A stretch of DNA of 45,697 nt. It comes from Phocaeicola_A sp963643925 (GTDB taxonomy: Bacteria > Bacteroidota > Bacteroidia > Bacteroidales > Bacteroidaceae). Below the pieces are notes generated by a model. The model did not search any database. It saw only the letters and a list, made by a program, of their open reading frames with translations, and was not told where the DNA came from. Location of the stretch: contig CAVINS010000022.1 in the NCBI GenBank assembly GCA_963643925.1, positions 1 to 45,697 on the forward strand. The letters are read 5' to 3'. The number at the start of each line of letters is the position of its first letter. The stretch's first letter is position 1. Positions 25,783 to 33,684 of this stretch are shown piece by piece. Made by a program: the position numbers and the translations under genes.

Positions 25783-25790
25783 CAAAGGTA
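25783..25790 (-). promoter_or_regulatory. -7 element of the GNAT gene
   Basis: CAAAGGTA on the plus strand reads TACCTTTG, an exact -7 match. It lies 95 bp upstream of the GNAT start. The -33 position is weak. Confidence 0.5.
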
Positions 25791-25854
25791 TAGCTTAAAT
25801 ATGATATTATACCATAAAAATGATTTTTATTTCTTATCTAAGTGCGTAAATAAA

Positions 25855-25883
25855 GAGGCGGTTCGCTTGATGCAAACCGCCTC
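25855..25883 (-). terminator. Rho-independent terminator of gdhA
   Basis: Plus-strand GAGGCGGTT (25855-25863) pairs perfectly with AACCGCCTC (25875-25883). On the minus strand the stem is followed by TTTATTT. The site is 43 bp past the gdhA stop. Confidence 0.88.
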
Positions 25884-25925
25884 GCTATGTAAAAGTAGTT
25901 GATTCTACATTCTATTGAAGCCTCA

Positions 25926-27260
25926 TTACATGATGCCCTGAGCCATCATAGCCTTGGCAACCTTCATGAATCCGGCCACGTTAGCGCCCTTCACGTAGTT
26001 CACATAACCGTCAGGCTCTGTTCCGTACTTCACGCAGGCAGCGTGGATGTTCTTCATGATGCTCTTCAACTTGTTGTCTACCTCTTCGGACGACCAACCC
26101 AACTTGATGGAGTTCTGTGTCATCTCCAGACCGGAAACGGACACACCACCAGCGTTGGCTGCCTTACCCGGAGCGTAGAGGATCTTAGCCTCTTGGAACA
26201 CGCGGATAGCCTCGGGAGTAGAAGGCATGTTAGCGCCCTCGGACACAGCGATTACGCCGTTTGCCACCAACTGGCGGGCGTGGTCGCCGTTGATCTCGTT
26301 CTGTGTAGCGGAAGGCAGAGCGATGTCGCCCTTCTCACCCCAAGGTTTAGCACCTGCTACATACTTGCAACCATATTTCTCAGCATATTCGCGGATACGG
26401 CCACGGTAGAGGTTCTTCAGCTCCATGATGTAGTCCAGTTTCTCGCGGTCGATGCCGTCCGGATCGTAGATGTAACCGTCGGAGTCGGACATAGTAACAA
26501 CCTTACCGCCCAGCTCGATAACCTTCTCAGCTGTGTACTGAGCCACGTTGCCGGCACCAGAGATGAGGCAAACTTTGCCTTTCAGGTCCATACCTTTAGT
26601 CTTCAGCATCTCTTGCAGGAAGTAGATGTTGCCGTAACCTGTAGCCTCAGGACGAATCAGTGACCCACCGAACTCGATGCCTTTGCCAGTGAATGTACCT
26701 GTGAACTCACGCGTGAGCTTCTTGTACATACCGAACATGAAACCTACCTCGCGGCCACCTACGCCGATGTCACCTGCGGGTACATCGGTCTCAGGACCGA
26801 TGTGACGCCAAAGCTCCAGCATGAATGCCTGGCAGAAACGCATCACCTCGGCGTTGGACTTACCTCTCGGAGAGAAGTCAGAGCCACCCTTACCGCCACC
26901 CATAGGCAGTGTAGTCAGTGAGTTTTTGAATGTCTGCTCAAAAGCCAAGAACTTGAGGATACCCAAGTTTACGGAAGCGTGGAAACGGATGCCACCTTTG
27001 TACGGGCCAATGGCGTTGTTGTGCTGAACACGGTAACCCATGTTGGTCTGCACATTGCCTTTATCGTCCACCCAAGTTACACGGAACTGGTACACGCGAT
27101 CGGGGATGCAAAGGCGCTCAATCAAATTCACTTTATCGAACTCGGGGTGCTTGTTATACTCCTCTTCGATGGTTCCAAGTACTTCTTCCACTGCCTGATG
27201 ATACTCAGGTTCATTGGGAAATCTTCTTCTCAAATCTTCTAAGACTTTCGCTGCATTCAT
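25926..27260 (-). CDS. gdhA: Glutamate dehydrogenase, NAD(P)-dependent
   Basis: The enzyme aminates 2-oxoglutarate to glutamate, the main ammonia assimilation route in many Bacteroidales. The 444-residue hexameric-type (GDH-I) protein has the catalytic motif LPMGGGKGGSDFSP (118-131, catalytic lysine K124), the preceding substrate segment YKGGIRFH (87-94) and the Rossmann nucleotide fold around SGAGNVAQY (about 236-244). Cofactor preference (NADH or NADPH) is not decided by what I can see. It has a near-ideal promoter and its own terminator, so it is monocistronic. Confidence 0.96.
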   Translation of the reverse strand: MNAAKVLEDLRRRFPNEPEYHQAVEEVLGTIEEEYNKHPEFDKVNLIERLCIPDRVYQFRVTWVDDKGNVQTNMGYRVQHNNAIGPYKGGIRFHASVNLGILKFLAFEQTFKNSLTTLPMGGGKGGSDFSPRGKSNAEVMRFCQAFMLELWRHIGPETDVPAGDIGVGGREVGFMFGMYKKLTREFTGTFTGKGIEFGGSLIRPEATGYGNIYFLQEMLKTKGMDLKGKVCLISGAGNVAQYTAEKVIELGGKVVTMSDSDGYIYDPDGIDREKLDYIMELKNLYRGRIREYAEKYGCKYVAGAKPWGEKGDIALPSATQNEINGDHARQLVANGVIAVSEGANMPSTPEAIRVFQEAKILYAPGKAANAGGVSVSGLEMTQNSIKLGWSSEEVDNKLKSIMKNIHAACVKYGTEPDGYVNYVKGANVAGFMKVAKAMMAQGIM

Positions 27261-27305
27261 AATAGAATCTTTTATTAATCGTTCTAAGTTGTATTAAAAA
27301 CTGCG

Positions 27306-27336
27306 CAAAAGTACATACAATATTTGGAATACCAAA
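27306..27336 (-). promoter_or_regulatory. Near-ideal Bacteroidota promoter of gdhA
   Basis: Read on the minus strand, TTTG (plus CAAA, 27333-27336) is followed after 19 bp by TACTTTTG (plus CAAAAGTA, 27306-27313). Both boxes match consensus. Transcription should start near 27299, giving a leader of about 40 nt. Confidence 0.75.
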
Positions 27337-27493
27337 CATTTTTGAAAGGAAAAAGAAAGAAAAGTATCAAAACGAGTGTATATTCCCAATATCCATGCAA
27401 AGTGTTAGCGTCTATCCTATGTGGGCCCGTGTTCGGGGCAGTGTACATTGACTGCTTAATAGACAGATATAGTGTTGCCTGGTGCAGATGTGG

Positions 27494-28411
27494 CTATCCT
27501 TCGGTGTCATTATACATGTCCCACATCTCTTTGACCCAACTTTTCATCGTTTCACGCAGCGATTGAGGCTCCATCACCTCCAGCATGTTGCCCGCGTGGA
27601 GCAGTTCCAGACAGAAATCGTACGTCGGGCGCAGTGTCAGCTCGAAGTCGGCATACTCCTTGCAACTGAAGATTTCCCTTTGGGACGGATGCAGTGGCAG
27701 GGAGCGCATGTAGTGTTTATGCGACTCGATTGCCCGCAGCACGATGCGTTGCACGGGGACACTTTCGTCCATCACTATCCCGAAGAACGAGGAGAAACAC
27801 TCCTTCGCACAGAAGTCTTTTGGTAGGGTGAAATGTTCGTCTGTAGTTTGCATATCTTCTATACGGTCCAGACCGTAGAGGCGCATCTTGTCATCGTTGA
27901 TGCTGTGTGCCAACAGATACCACCGCTTTTGGAACATCTTCAGACAGTACGGCTCCACGGGGAACGTCGAAGCTTTATTGCTCTGGAAACTCTTGTGTGT
28001 CAGCGTCAGCACCACATTCTCCTTCATCGCCTCGATAATGGGGGTGAGGAAATTCTGGCTCGACGGCACATCCTCCACTAGTATCCGGTCTTTCAGCTGC
28101 GTGCATTGCGCCAATGTGCTGGCTGTTGAATAGGTGTCGAGCAGCCATCTGCCCAATTTTCCCTCCGACAGTTCTTCGGGGTTAGCGATGTAGTAGCGGT
28201 AGTATCCTTTCTTCTGACACTCGATGGTTATGCCTAGTGCCATCGAGATGTTTCCCTTCCAGCGGTCAAATGTTTGCCGTGGTATAGTTTCACGGCCGCA
28301 GATTGTTGAGTCATTCATCCACTTTACGTTGAGCTCTTTCAGCGACAGTCCCCTTTCGCCGCTCTCATAGAGGGTCTTTACCACCCACAGGTATTTTTCA
28401 AGAAGTGTCAT
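27494..28411 (-). CDS. WYL domain transcriptional regulator
   Basis: The 305-residue regulator has an N-terminal winged-helix-type region (about 1-75) and a central WYL domain with the eponymous W164-Y165-L166 in KRWYLLAHS. The conserved downstream RLYGLDRIEDM (about 177-187) and a WCX-like C-terminal extension (about 220-300) follow. WYL proteins bind nucleic-acid or nucleotide ligands and often control defence, stress or DNA-repair genes. It starts 3 nt after the stop of the 59-codon small ORF upstream, so the two are almost certainly one operon. Confidence 0.85.
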   Translation of the reverse strand: MTLLEKYLWVVKTLYESGERGLSLKELNVKWMNDSTICGRETIPRQTFDRWKGNISMALGITIECQKKGYYRYYIANPEELSEGKLGRWLLDTYSTASTLAQCTQLKDRILVEDVPSSQNFLTPIIEAMKENVVLTLTHKSFQSNKASTFPVEPYCLKMFQKRWYLLAHSINDDKMRLYGLDRIEDMQTTDEHFTLPKDFCAKECFSSFFGIVMDESVPVQRIVLRAIESHKHYMRSLPLHPSQREIFSCKEYADFELTLRPTYDFCLELLHAGNMLEVMEPQSLRETMKSWVKEMWDMYNDTEG

Positions 28412-28414
28412 ACC

Positions 28415-28594
28415 TTATATATTATAGTTATCGTCTACAAAGGTGAGGCTTTGTGCCTCAATTGTTGCAATGCACTCTTCGCCAAACGAGAACAAGTCAC
28501 GGTGCAGATATACGTGGCCGAAGCGCAACACACCATCCTGTGTTATAATGAACTTCTGATGCATAGCGTTTGGGTGTTTCGTTTTATTATCCAT
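28415..28594 (-). CDS. Small protein (59 aa) in operon with the WYL regulator
   Basis: An open frame of 59 codons runs from ATG at 28594 to TAA at 28415-28417. The WYL start (28411) follows after only 3 nt, which argues that it is a real gene. The product begins MDNKTKHPNAMHQKF and contains LRFGHVYLHRDLF in mid-sequence, with an acidic end. I do not recognise the family. The -7 box at 28597-28604 predicts transcription starting at about 28590, inside this frame, so translation may begin at the second Met (28564, 49 aa). Confidence 0.55.
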   Translation of the reverse strand: MDNKTKHPNAMHQKFIITQDGVLRFGHVYLHRDLFSFGEECIATIEAQSLTFVDDNYNI

Positions 28595-28596
28595 TG

Positions 28597-28604
28597 CAAA
28601 TTTA
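28597..28604 (-). promoter_or_regulatory. -7 element before the small ORF/WYL operon
   Basis: CAAATTTA on the plus strand reads TAAATTTG, an exact TAnnTTTG match only 2 bp from the first ATG of the small ORF. The -33 position is poor. Confidence 0.45.
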
Positions 28605-28680
28605 CAATAGTTTGTCCATAATCAGTTCTTATGGGAGTGTTTTTTATAGAGGCAGACAAGCCGACAGGCTTCTTTGGCAG

Positions 28681-30774
28681 TCAGCAGAAGCCGATGCGCT
28701 TGGCACCGCCTTTCGCTATCTTCTCTTCGCTGCACATCGCCTGTAGGGTTTGCAGGGTGGGCTTCTCTCCTTTGATGACCTCTTGCATCAAGGCCTTGCG
28801 TACAATGTTGTCTATCTGTCCGCCGCTGAACTCGTAGCCCGAGGCTAGGGTTTGCGCTTCCTTCGCTGTGAGGCGGGGTAGTTTGTCCATCCAGATGCTG
28901 GTCTTTGCTTCCACAGTGGGTCTGTCGAAGTGTATCTTGAAGAGGAAGCGGCGCTCGAACGCTCCGTCGAGGTTGTCGGGCAGATTGGTCGTGGCGATGA
29001 GGATGCCGTCGAGGTTCTCCATCTCCTCCAGGATGATGTTTTGTATGGCATTCTCCGTTTGGTCGCAGCTCCCCTTGCCCACATCCTTACGCTTGGAGAA
29101 CACAGCGTCCGCCTCGTTGAAGAGCAGGATGGGCTTCACCTTGCTTTTGTCGCAGAGCTTCTTGTAGTCGGTGAACACCTGTTTGATGAGCTTTTCGCTC
29201 TCGCCGAACCAGCAAGTCTTGGTGGCGCTGATGTCCACGTGCATGATGGCACGTCCCGTAGCCTTGGCTATCTGCATCACGCTCTCCGTCTTTCCCGTTC
29301 CTGGCTCGCCATAGAACAGCACAGCCATACCCTTTGGCAGGTGGTTCTCCTCCAACCTTGCGCAGAGTGCCTTGTAGTGGCTCACGCTCAGACTGTCGCG
29401 CAGGAGCGATAGTTGCTGCTCCAGTCCGTTGGCGAAGAAGAGTTTCTTCTCTGCAATCTTGTCGCACGAGATCAGCTGTTCATTCGATGCCTCATGGATA
29501 TACAGAGCCGCGTCCTCGCCCAGCAACGTCTCTTTTCCTTTGTCTGTCAGCGTAAGATTGGTCTCTTCCCCCATCATCCAGGAACATTTCTCCAATTTCA
29601 CCAAGTCCTCTTGTTGGAGGAAGTTAACCTTCTCCTTATAATCATTCAGGGCGTCCTTACGCATGTGACGAGGATATAACGTCTTGATTTCGTCTGTCAG
29701 GGACGTAGCACAACCACCCACCATATTGCTTCCGATGCAGTAGAACAGCACACGTTCGCGTGAGTTATGAATATGTTTGGCAATGTTTCCTACCTCTGGT
29801 ATGTGTTGGTTCTGCTTTTCCAATTTCTCCATCAGGTCGTTTATGAATAGGAAGTCTATTCTGTCGCAGTCGTACTCACTCTTGTCGTGGAAGGTCTCTT
29901 TTACCTTGTCCATGAAACCATAGATGTCGCGGCATCTGTACGACTTGCTGAAAGCATCTATATCCTTGTCATAGAAAAGATCCTTTCCTTTGGGGCTGAG
30001 ACTGATGATGTCATCGTTCTCATAATCTATCTCGATGAGGCCTAGCTGGATGAGTGCATTTTTCTCCTCCTTGATGGATTTCTTTGCCAATATGCGTTCA
30101 CCCATATTTGTGTATATGTCCTTCATCGTGGTGCTGATGTTCGAGTGGCTCACTCCGTCTTCTCTGAAGTCGTCGTAGCACATGTCATAGAACAGGATGC
30201 GGTCCAGTGTCTTCTTGACCTGCTTCTTGACCTCTTTCACAAATGGCAGGTGCGCATTGGCACGTTCCATGCTCTCTGTGTACGAGATCAGAACGTTTGT
30301 TGTCACACTATTGTCCTCTGTCTTCTCGCCAATCTGTTCGCAGAAGTCATATTTGTCTATCTTCACCTCCTCCACTTTCAGCTTGCCAAGAGGCACCGGT
30401 TTGTTCTCTATGACGGCTGACATGACGATGTCGCTCACGCAAAAGTTTTGTTTGATGATGTTGCTCTCCTTGCCGTAGCAACGCACAAGTATCCCCTTGC
30501 CGGCAAGTGACTTGAGGGCGGGCACATATTCTATCAGGTCCAGCGAGGAACACTCAAAGTAGCCCGTCAGACTGTCCAGATTGGATGGGTCGTCTTTGCA
30601 TGTGCAGTCGAAATAGGGCACAAACAGGTACACCTCCTCTATCGATTCCAGTCCCACTGTGCGCATCACCCCCTGGAGTATCTCTTGTGTCTTGGGTGCG
30701 CCCAACCGTTGAAGTTTGCTGTGCATCAGTTTCTTTGCAGCCTCTTTAATGTACTGAATACTTGTCTTTTCCAT
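28681..30774 (-). CDS. AAA family ATPase with N-terminal winged-helix-like regions
   Basis: The 697-residue protein has a C-terminal AAA+ module. Walker A is GEPGTGKT (489-496). Walker B is ILLFNEAD, with Asn (N553) where Asp is usual. A sensor-1-like ATTN and the arginine-finger-like ERRF follow. The first ~450 residues are not a recognised family. They include two segments that resemble winged-helix ends (IQLGLIEIDYENDDIISLSPKGKDLF and a later LTLTDKGKETLL). The ATG at 30774 was chosen because the upstream 16 codons are unlike the rest. It is encoded 86 bp upstream of the small ORF/WYL operon on the same strand, and a shared role with WYL is only an inference. Confidence 0.82.
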   Translation of the reverse strand: MEKTSIQYIKEAAKKLMHSKLQRLGAPKTQEILQGVMRTVGLESIEEVYLFVPYFDCTCKDDPSNLDSLTGYFECSSLDLIEYVPALKSLAGKGILVRCYGKESNIIKQNFCVSDIVMSAVIENKPVPLGKLKVEEVKIDKYDFCEQIGEKTEDNSVTTNVLISYTESMERANAHLPFVKEVKKQVKKTLDRILFYDMCYDDFREDGVSHSNISTTMKDIYTNMGERILAKKSIKEEKNALIQLGLIEIDYENDDIISLSPKGKDLFYDKDIDAFSKSYRCRDIYGFMDKVKETFHDKSEYDCDRIDFLFINDLMEKLEKQNQHIPEVGNIAKHIHNSRERVLFYCIGSNMVGGCATSLTDEIKTLYPRHMRKDALNDYKEKVNFLQQEDLVKLEKCSWMMGEETNLTLTDKGKETLLGEDAALYIHEASNEQLISCDKIAEKKLFFANGLEQQLSLLRDSLSVSHYKALCARLEENHLPKGMAVLFYGEPGTGKTESVMQIAKATGRAIMHVDISATKTCWFGESEKLIKQVFTDYKKLCDKSKVKPILLFNEADAVFSKRKDVGKGSCDQTENAIQNIILEEMENLDGILIATTNLPDNLDGAFERRFLFKIHFDRPTVEAKTSIWMDKLPRLTAKEAQTLASGYEFSGGQIDNIVRKALMQEVIKGEKPTLQTLQAMCSEEKIAKGGAKRIGFC

Positions 30775-30806
30775 CTCTGTCCATTTTAACTTGTTCGTAT
30801 CTGCTG

Positions 30807-30814
30807 CAAATATG
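30807..30814 (-). promoter_or_regulatory. Possible -7 element of the AAA ATPase gene
   Basis: CAAATATG on the plus strand reads CATATTTG, one mismatch from TAnnTTTG, 32 bp before the start. Confidence 0.3.
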
Positions 30815-30899
30815 AGGCACATGGTGTCCCAAAAAGCTGGACAGGTTTAGACTATCTCATTAAATGGGTAAATTATTTCATGTGAGGAGTATGGTTTGT

Positions 30900-31256
30900 T
30901 TACACGAGCTTTGTACCTAAGTATGCGGCAAGGAGTCCTGCCGCTATACTACATATTATATAGGTAAAGCATAGCAACGGCTGGCCGTCACGCACGAGCG
31001 ACAAAGTTTCGTTGCTGAATGTGGAGAAAGTGGTGAAACCTCCACAAAGGCCCACTACCAGCAACAGCCGAAGGTCTGGTGACAGACTATGACGGGCAAT
31101 CCATGTCCCGAGCAACCCGATGAGGAAGCAGCCGACGACGTTCACCACAAAGGTTCCCCACGGATAAGTTGTGGAAGTTATGCTCCTTCCCACCAAATAT
31201 CGCAGCACACTGCCTGTGCCACCACCGATGAATATCAACAGCAAATTTCGTATCAT
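30900..31256 (-). CDS. crcB: Fluoride efflux channel CrcB/Fluc
   Basis: The 118-residue four-helix membrane protein is of the CrcB (Fluc) family. It forms a dual-topology dimer that exports fluoride passively. Conserved motifs are GGGTGSVLRY (11-20), WGTFVVNVVGCFLIG (33-47, with the pore Asn N39) and the GGFTTFSTFSNE segment (72-83). The ATG at 31256 fits the start of the first helix; the 10 upstream codons of the open frame are charged and unlike the family. A single full-length crcB of the homodimer type is present. No fluoride riboswitch was recognised upstream. Confidence 0.92.
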   Translation of the reverse strand: MIRNLLLIFIGGGTGSVLRYLVGRSITSTTYPWGTFVVNVVGCFLIGLLGTWIARHSLSPDLRLLLVVGLCGGFTTFSTFSNETLSLVRDGQPLLCFTYIICSIAAGLLAAYLGTKLV

Positions 31257-31286
31257 GACTATCTGTGTTTCTATTTTTCCGTCCAA

Positions 31287-31466
31287 TCAACCTTCGAACG
31301 GCCTACCTTCGAAGCTCACGCCTACTCCATTGAGGGGGATGTTTCTCATCCAGTCCTGCTCTTTGTAGGGGGGACATGGAGTAGCGGATGGCTCGCAGTT
31401 CGGTATGCGAACCCATGAAGGTGCTTCTTTCCATGCCTTCAGTTGGTCTATTATTGTTCGTTTCAT
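31287..31466 (-). pseudogene. 59-codon frame upstream of crcB, possible ATPase gene remnant
   Basis: A clean frame from ATG (31466) to TGA (31287-31289) encodes MKRTIIDQLKAWKEAPS followed by an unremarkable 42-residue tail. The first 17 residues resemble the N-termini of Bacteroidales DUF4143-type ATPases, which continue directly into a P-loop. Here the P-loop is absent. It may be the stub of such a gene or a short protein of its own. It lies in a region of other gene debris and ends 31 bp before crcB. Confidence 0.3.
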
Positions 31467-31656
31467 CTTCGTAGTGCTATTGTCCGCTTTATGTGCTGCC
31501 TTACAGTGTGTTGTGTACTGTAAATTCCTGCATTTTCCGCCTCAAAATGTTGGCAGAAATCGTCAATAACACAAAATAGAGCAGTAACTTTATAATCGGT
31601 AGTCTTAATCATCGTCTTTGTAATTGTTTGGTTTTCAGCTATAAAGATACGAAGTT

Positions 31657-32466
31657 TTGATTAGACTACCAACTTTTTCTCTTAATATTTTATCGTTTTC
31701 TTATCCCGAACTGGGGTATATATTCAATCCGTTCAGCCTTATAAGAGCACTTGACAATCGGAAGATTGAATCTTACTGGTTCGGTTCCGGCACACCAACC
31801 TATCTAATAAAGAGTCTACAGAAATACCACGTCAACGTGACGGACATTGAGCAGAGCGGCCTCGGGGTAGACGATTTCGACGTGTCGCCGGAGCAGACGA
31901 CCTCGGCACTTCCGTTGCTTTACCAAAGCGGATACCTCACCATCAAGGACTACAACCCGCTGTTCCAAACCTACAAACTCGGTTATCCGAACCGCGAAGT
32001 GAAGATTGGCATGCTAAAAAGCTTGGCCCCTAATTACCTCTCGCCAGTTTCGCTTGATAACAACAGCTTGGTCGTAAAGCTGGTGCAACTGCTCTTTGAA
32101 GGCAAGGCGGAAGAGTCCATGGAGAAACTCAAGGCTTATCTTTCCGGAATCTCCAACCGCCTTTCCAATAAGAACGAGCGGGACTTTCTGACGGTCTTCT
32201 ACCTTATCTTCAACCTCATGGGCGCCTACATGACCGTAGAAGAGGAGAGTGCCATTGGCCGGGCCGACGCTGTGGTGCACATGCCCGATGCCATCTACGT
32301 CTTCGAGTTGAAGTACGATGGCTCAGCCGAAGAAGCCGTCAGGCAGATTGACGAGAAAGGCTACCTCATCCCTCACTCTGCCGACGGCAAACACCTGGTA
32401 AAAATCGGTGTGAACTACGACAGTCAGCAACGCACCATCAGCGACTGGGTTGTCAAGGAAGGATAA
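31657..32466 (+). pseudogene. 5'-truncated AAA-ATPase/PD-(D/E)XK nuclease-like protein
   Basis: This frame has no ATG near its start and matches only the C-terminal half of the common Bacteroidales AAA-ATPase_like + PDDEXK_9 proteins (normally about 520 aa). It begins close to the family segment YNPFSLI (about 31710), followed by WFGSGTPTYLI and, at the end, the nuclease-like core IGRADAVVHMPDAIYVFELKYDG with the D...ExK residues intact. The N-terminal ATPase is missing, so the locus is most simply a truncated remnant. The C-terminal 70 residues closely match the partial gene at 45480. Confidence 0.75.
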
Positions 32467-32476
32467 AGTGTCTTGC

Positions 32477-32564
32477 CGTCATTGCGGCAAAACACGAGGC
32501 ATCTGGCGGCACAAGCAAGGCATCCCACTGAAAGCACTCGGCATCTCACGGAAATGAGATGCCG
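32477..32564. repeat. Array C: 21-22-bp-period tandem repeat ending in a perfect hairpin
   Basis: GGCATC recurs at 32498, 32519 and 32540 (21 bp apart) and GCGGCA at 32484 and 32506 (22 bp apart). The last unit forms a perfect 9-bp stem, CGGCATCTC (32539-32547) with GAGATGCCG (32556-32564). A second hairpin, TTGCCG/CGGCAA, lies just upstream (about 32474-32490). The array is in the gap between the convergent nuclease-like remnant and the DUF3987-like remnant. Confidence 0.6.
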
Positions 32565-32677
32565 AAGTGGTGGTCACTCTGTCAATATTTTTCATTATTG
32601 AAAGTCCTTTATGATTATACCTTCACAACTTCTTTCCTCCTTTTCGAGTGAGGATGGAATGGAGGGAATTTGGGTTC

Positions 32678-33368
32678 AAAGGTTCAGGGTTCACCTATAA
32701 ACCATCTAAAAATCGCATTTTTCACTTATATGGTACTTATGTTGCTCTTTAACAATGACTTACACATCTCTTTACACCTCAGTATCCGCTTGATGGAGGA
32801 GGTGGACATCTGCATGCTTACCGCAGTCTGGATGGACTCCGTATGGGGGGACAGTTTAGGTAGTTTGTTCAGAATAGACCCAGGTTTGTCAGTCTTTTTC
32901 ATTGTTACAAGAGCACTCTTGCTCTGCGGCAATGCGGTGCTGAGCAGAAAACTGTGCTGCAACAAAGTCTAGGAGATGCGCAAGGTGTTGTCGGAATCCA
33001 CGTCCGTGCAGGTCAGCGTGTCCATGCCCGGCATGTAGTCGTCCCACTGACGGAAGATGGTGAAGAGCGATGCCAGACGGTAAGTGAGCACCTCATTGCG
33101 GAACAGTATGCCGCTGGTAGACTCCTGCTCGGTCAACCGGTAGCATCGGGTCAGTCGCGTATGCAGTGCAGCGACGGAAGAACTCGAGCATGGTTGTGAA
33201 CACTTCATGCGGGATGAGAGGAGATTGTTCCTCAGTTCGTTGTTCTGATAGCGAATCTCTTCGGGAGTGTCTTCCAGCAGTTCGTTATCTGAATTCCCGT
33301 CCTCTTCAGATGGTAAAAATTCCGTAATGTCGTTTCTAGAGTAGGTTCTAGGTGAACCCTGAACCTTT
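32678..33368. repeat. 20-bp inverted repeat flanking the DUF3987-like remnant
   Basis: The 20-bp word at 32678-32697 (AAAGGTTCAGGGTTCACCTA) recurs as its exact reverse complement at 33349-33368. Related GGTTCA/TGAACC repeats extend both copies. The right copy lies within the coding part of the remnant (VHKVQKVQGS frame), while the left copy lies past its end. The inverted copies are about 650 bp apart and may mark a past rearrangement. Confidence 0.6.
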
Positions 33369-33507
33369 TGAACCTTGTGAACCCTATTTGGTTGTTCCGA
33401 TTCTTCATAAAGTGCTGATAATCAGTATTAACTATACTGAGAATACCCCAACGTGTAAAGTAGTCGCCGTAGTGGCGTTCTGCGAAAATATTGTACATCC
33501 TATTCAT
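32720..33507 (-). pseudogene. Degenerate DUF3987-type (mobile-element primase-like) protein
   Basis: No single frame is intact, but pieces in minus-strand order match the family found in Bacteroidales mobile elements. They are a start MNRMYNIFAERHYG, then (shifted frame) PEEIRYQNNELRNN, then (shifted again) SPLIPHEVFTTMLEFFRRCTAYATDP, then FRNEVLTYRLASLFTIFR with the later DVDSDNTLRIS, an in-frame TAG, and LLQHSFLLSTALPQ. At least two frameshifts, an internal loss of the middle of the protein and one stop codon are needed to explain this. I conclude it is a dead remnant. Confidence 0.6.
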
Positions 33508-33610
33508 CTACTCACAGGAGAATCCGTTGTGTGCGGCCTCACGTCACATCTTCAGTGCGATATTGTTGCGGTTGCTCCGGAGGGCTCGTAAGCTTTCCGT
33601 AGCAAAGCGA

Positions 33611-33650
33611 AGCCGCCAGCCTCTCCCGTGTAGGGTAGAAGCCGGCGGCT
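33611..33650 (-). terminator. Hairpin after the malic enzyme gene
   Basis: AGCCGCCAGC (33611-33620) pairs with GCCGGCGGCT (33641-33650), with one mismatch. The inner tract CTCTCCC/GGGTAGA can lengthen the stem. The T-tract on the minus strand is weak. Confidence 0.5.
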
Positions 33651-33684
33651 CCTTTATGGTTGAACGCGGTGTGTCAGCGTGGGG

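Noticed and set aside
30823..30845. IS3-family (IS150-like) end resembling TGTCCCAAAAAGCTGGACA
   Set aside because: Only one copy seen and no transposase nearby; a similar word can arise by chance.
31257..31300. Fluoride riboswitch before crcB
   Set aside because: No characteristic aptamer layout was found in the leader.
32467..32560. Cys-rich short frame after the truncated nuclease-like gene
   Set aside because: No start codon, and the sequence is fully explained by array C and its hairpins.
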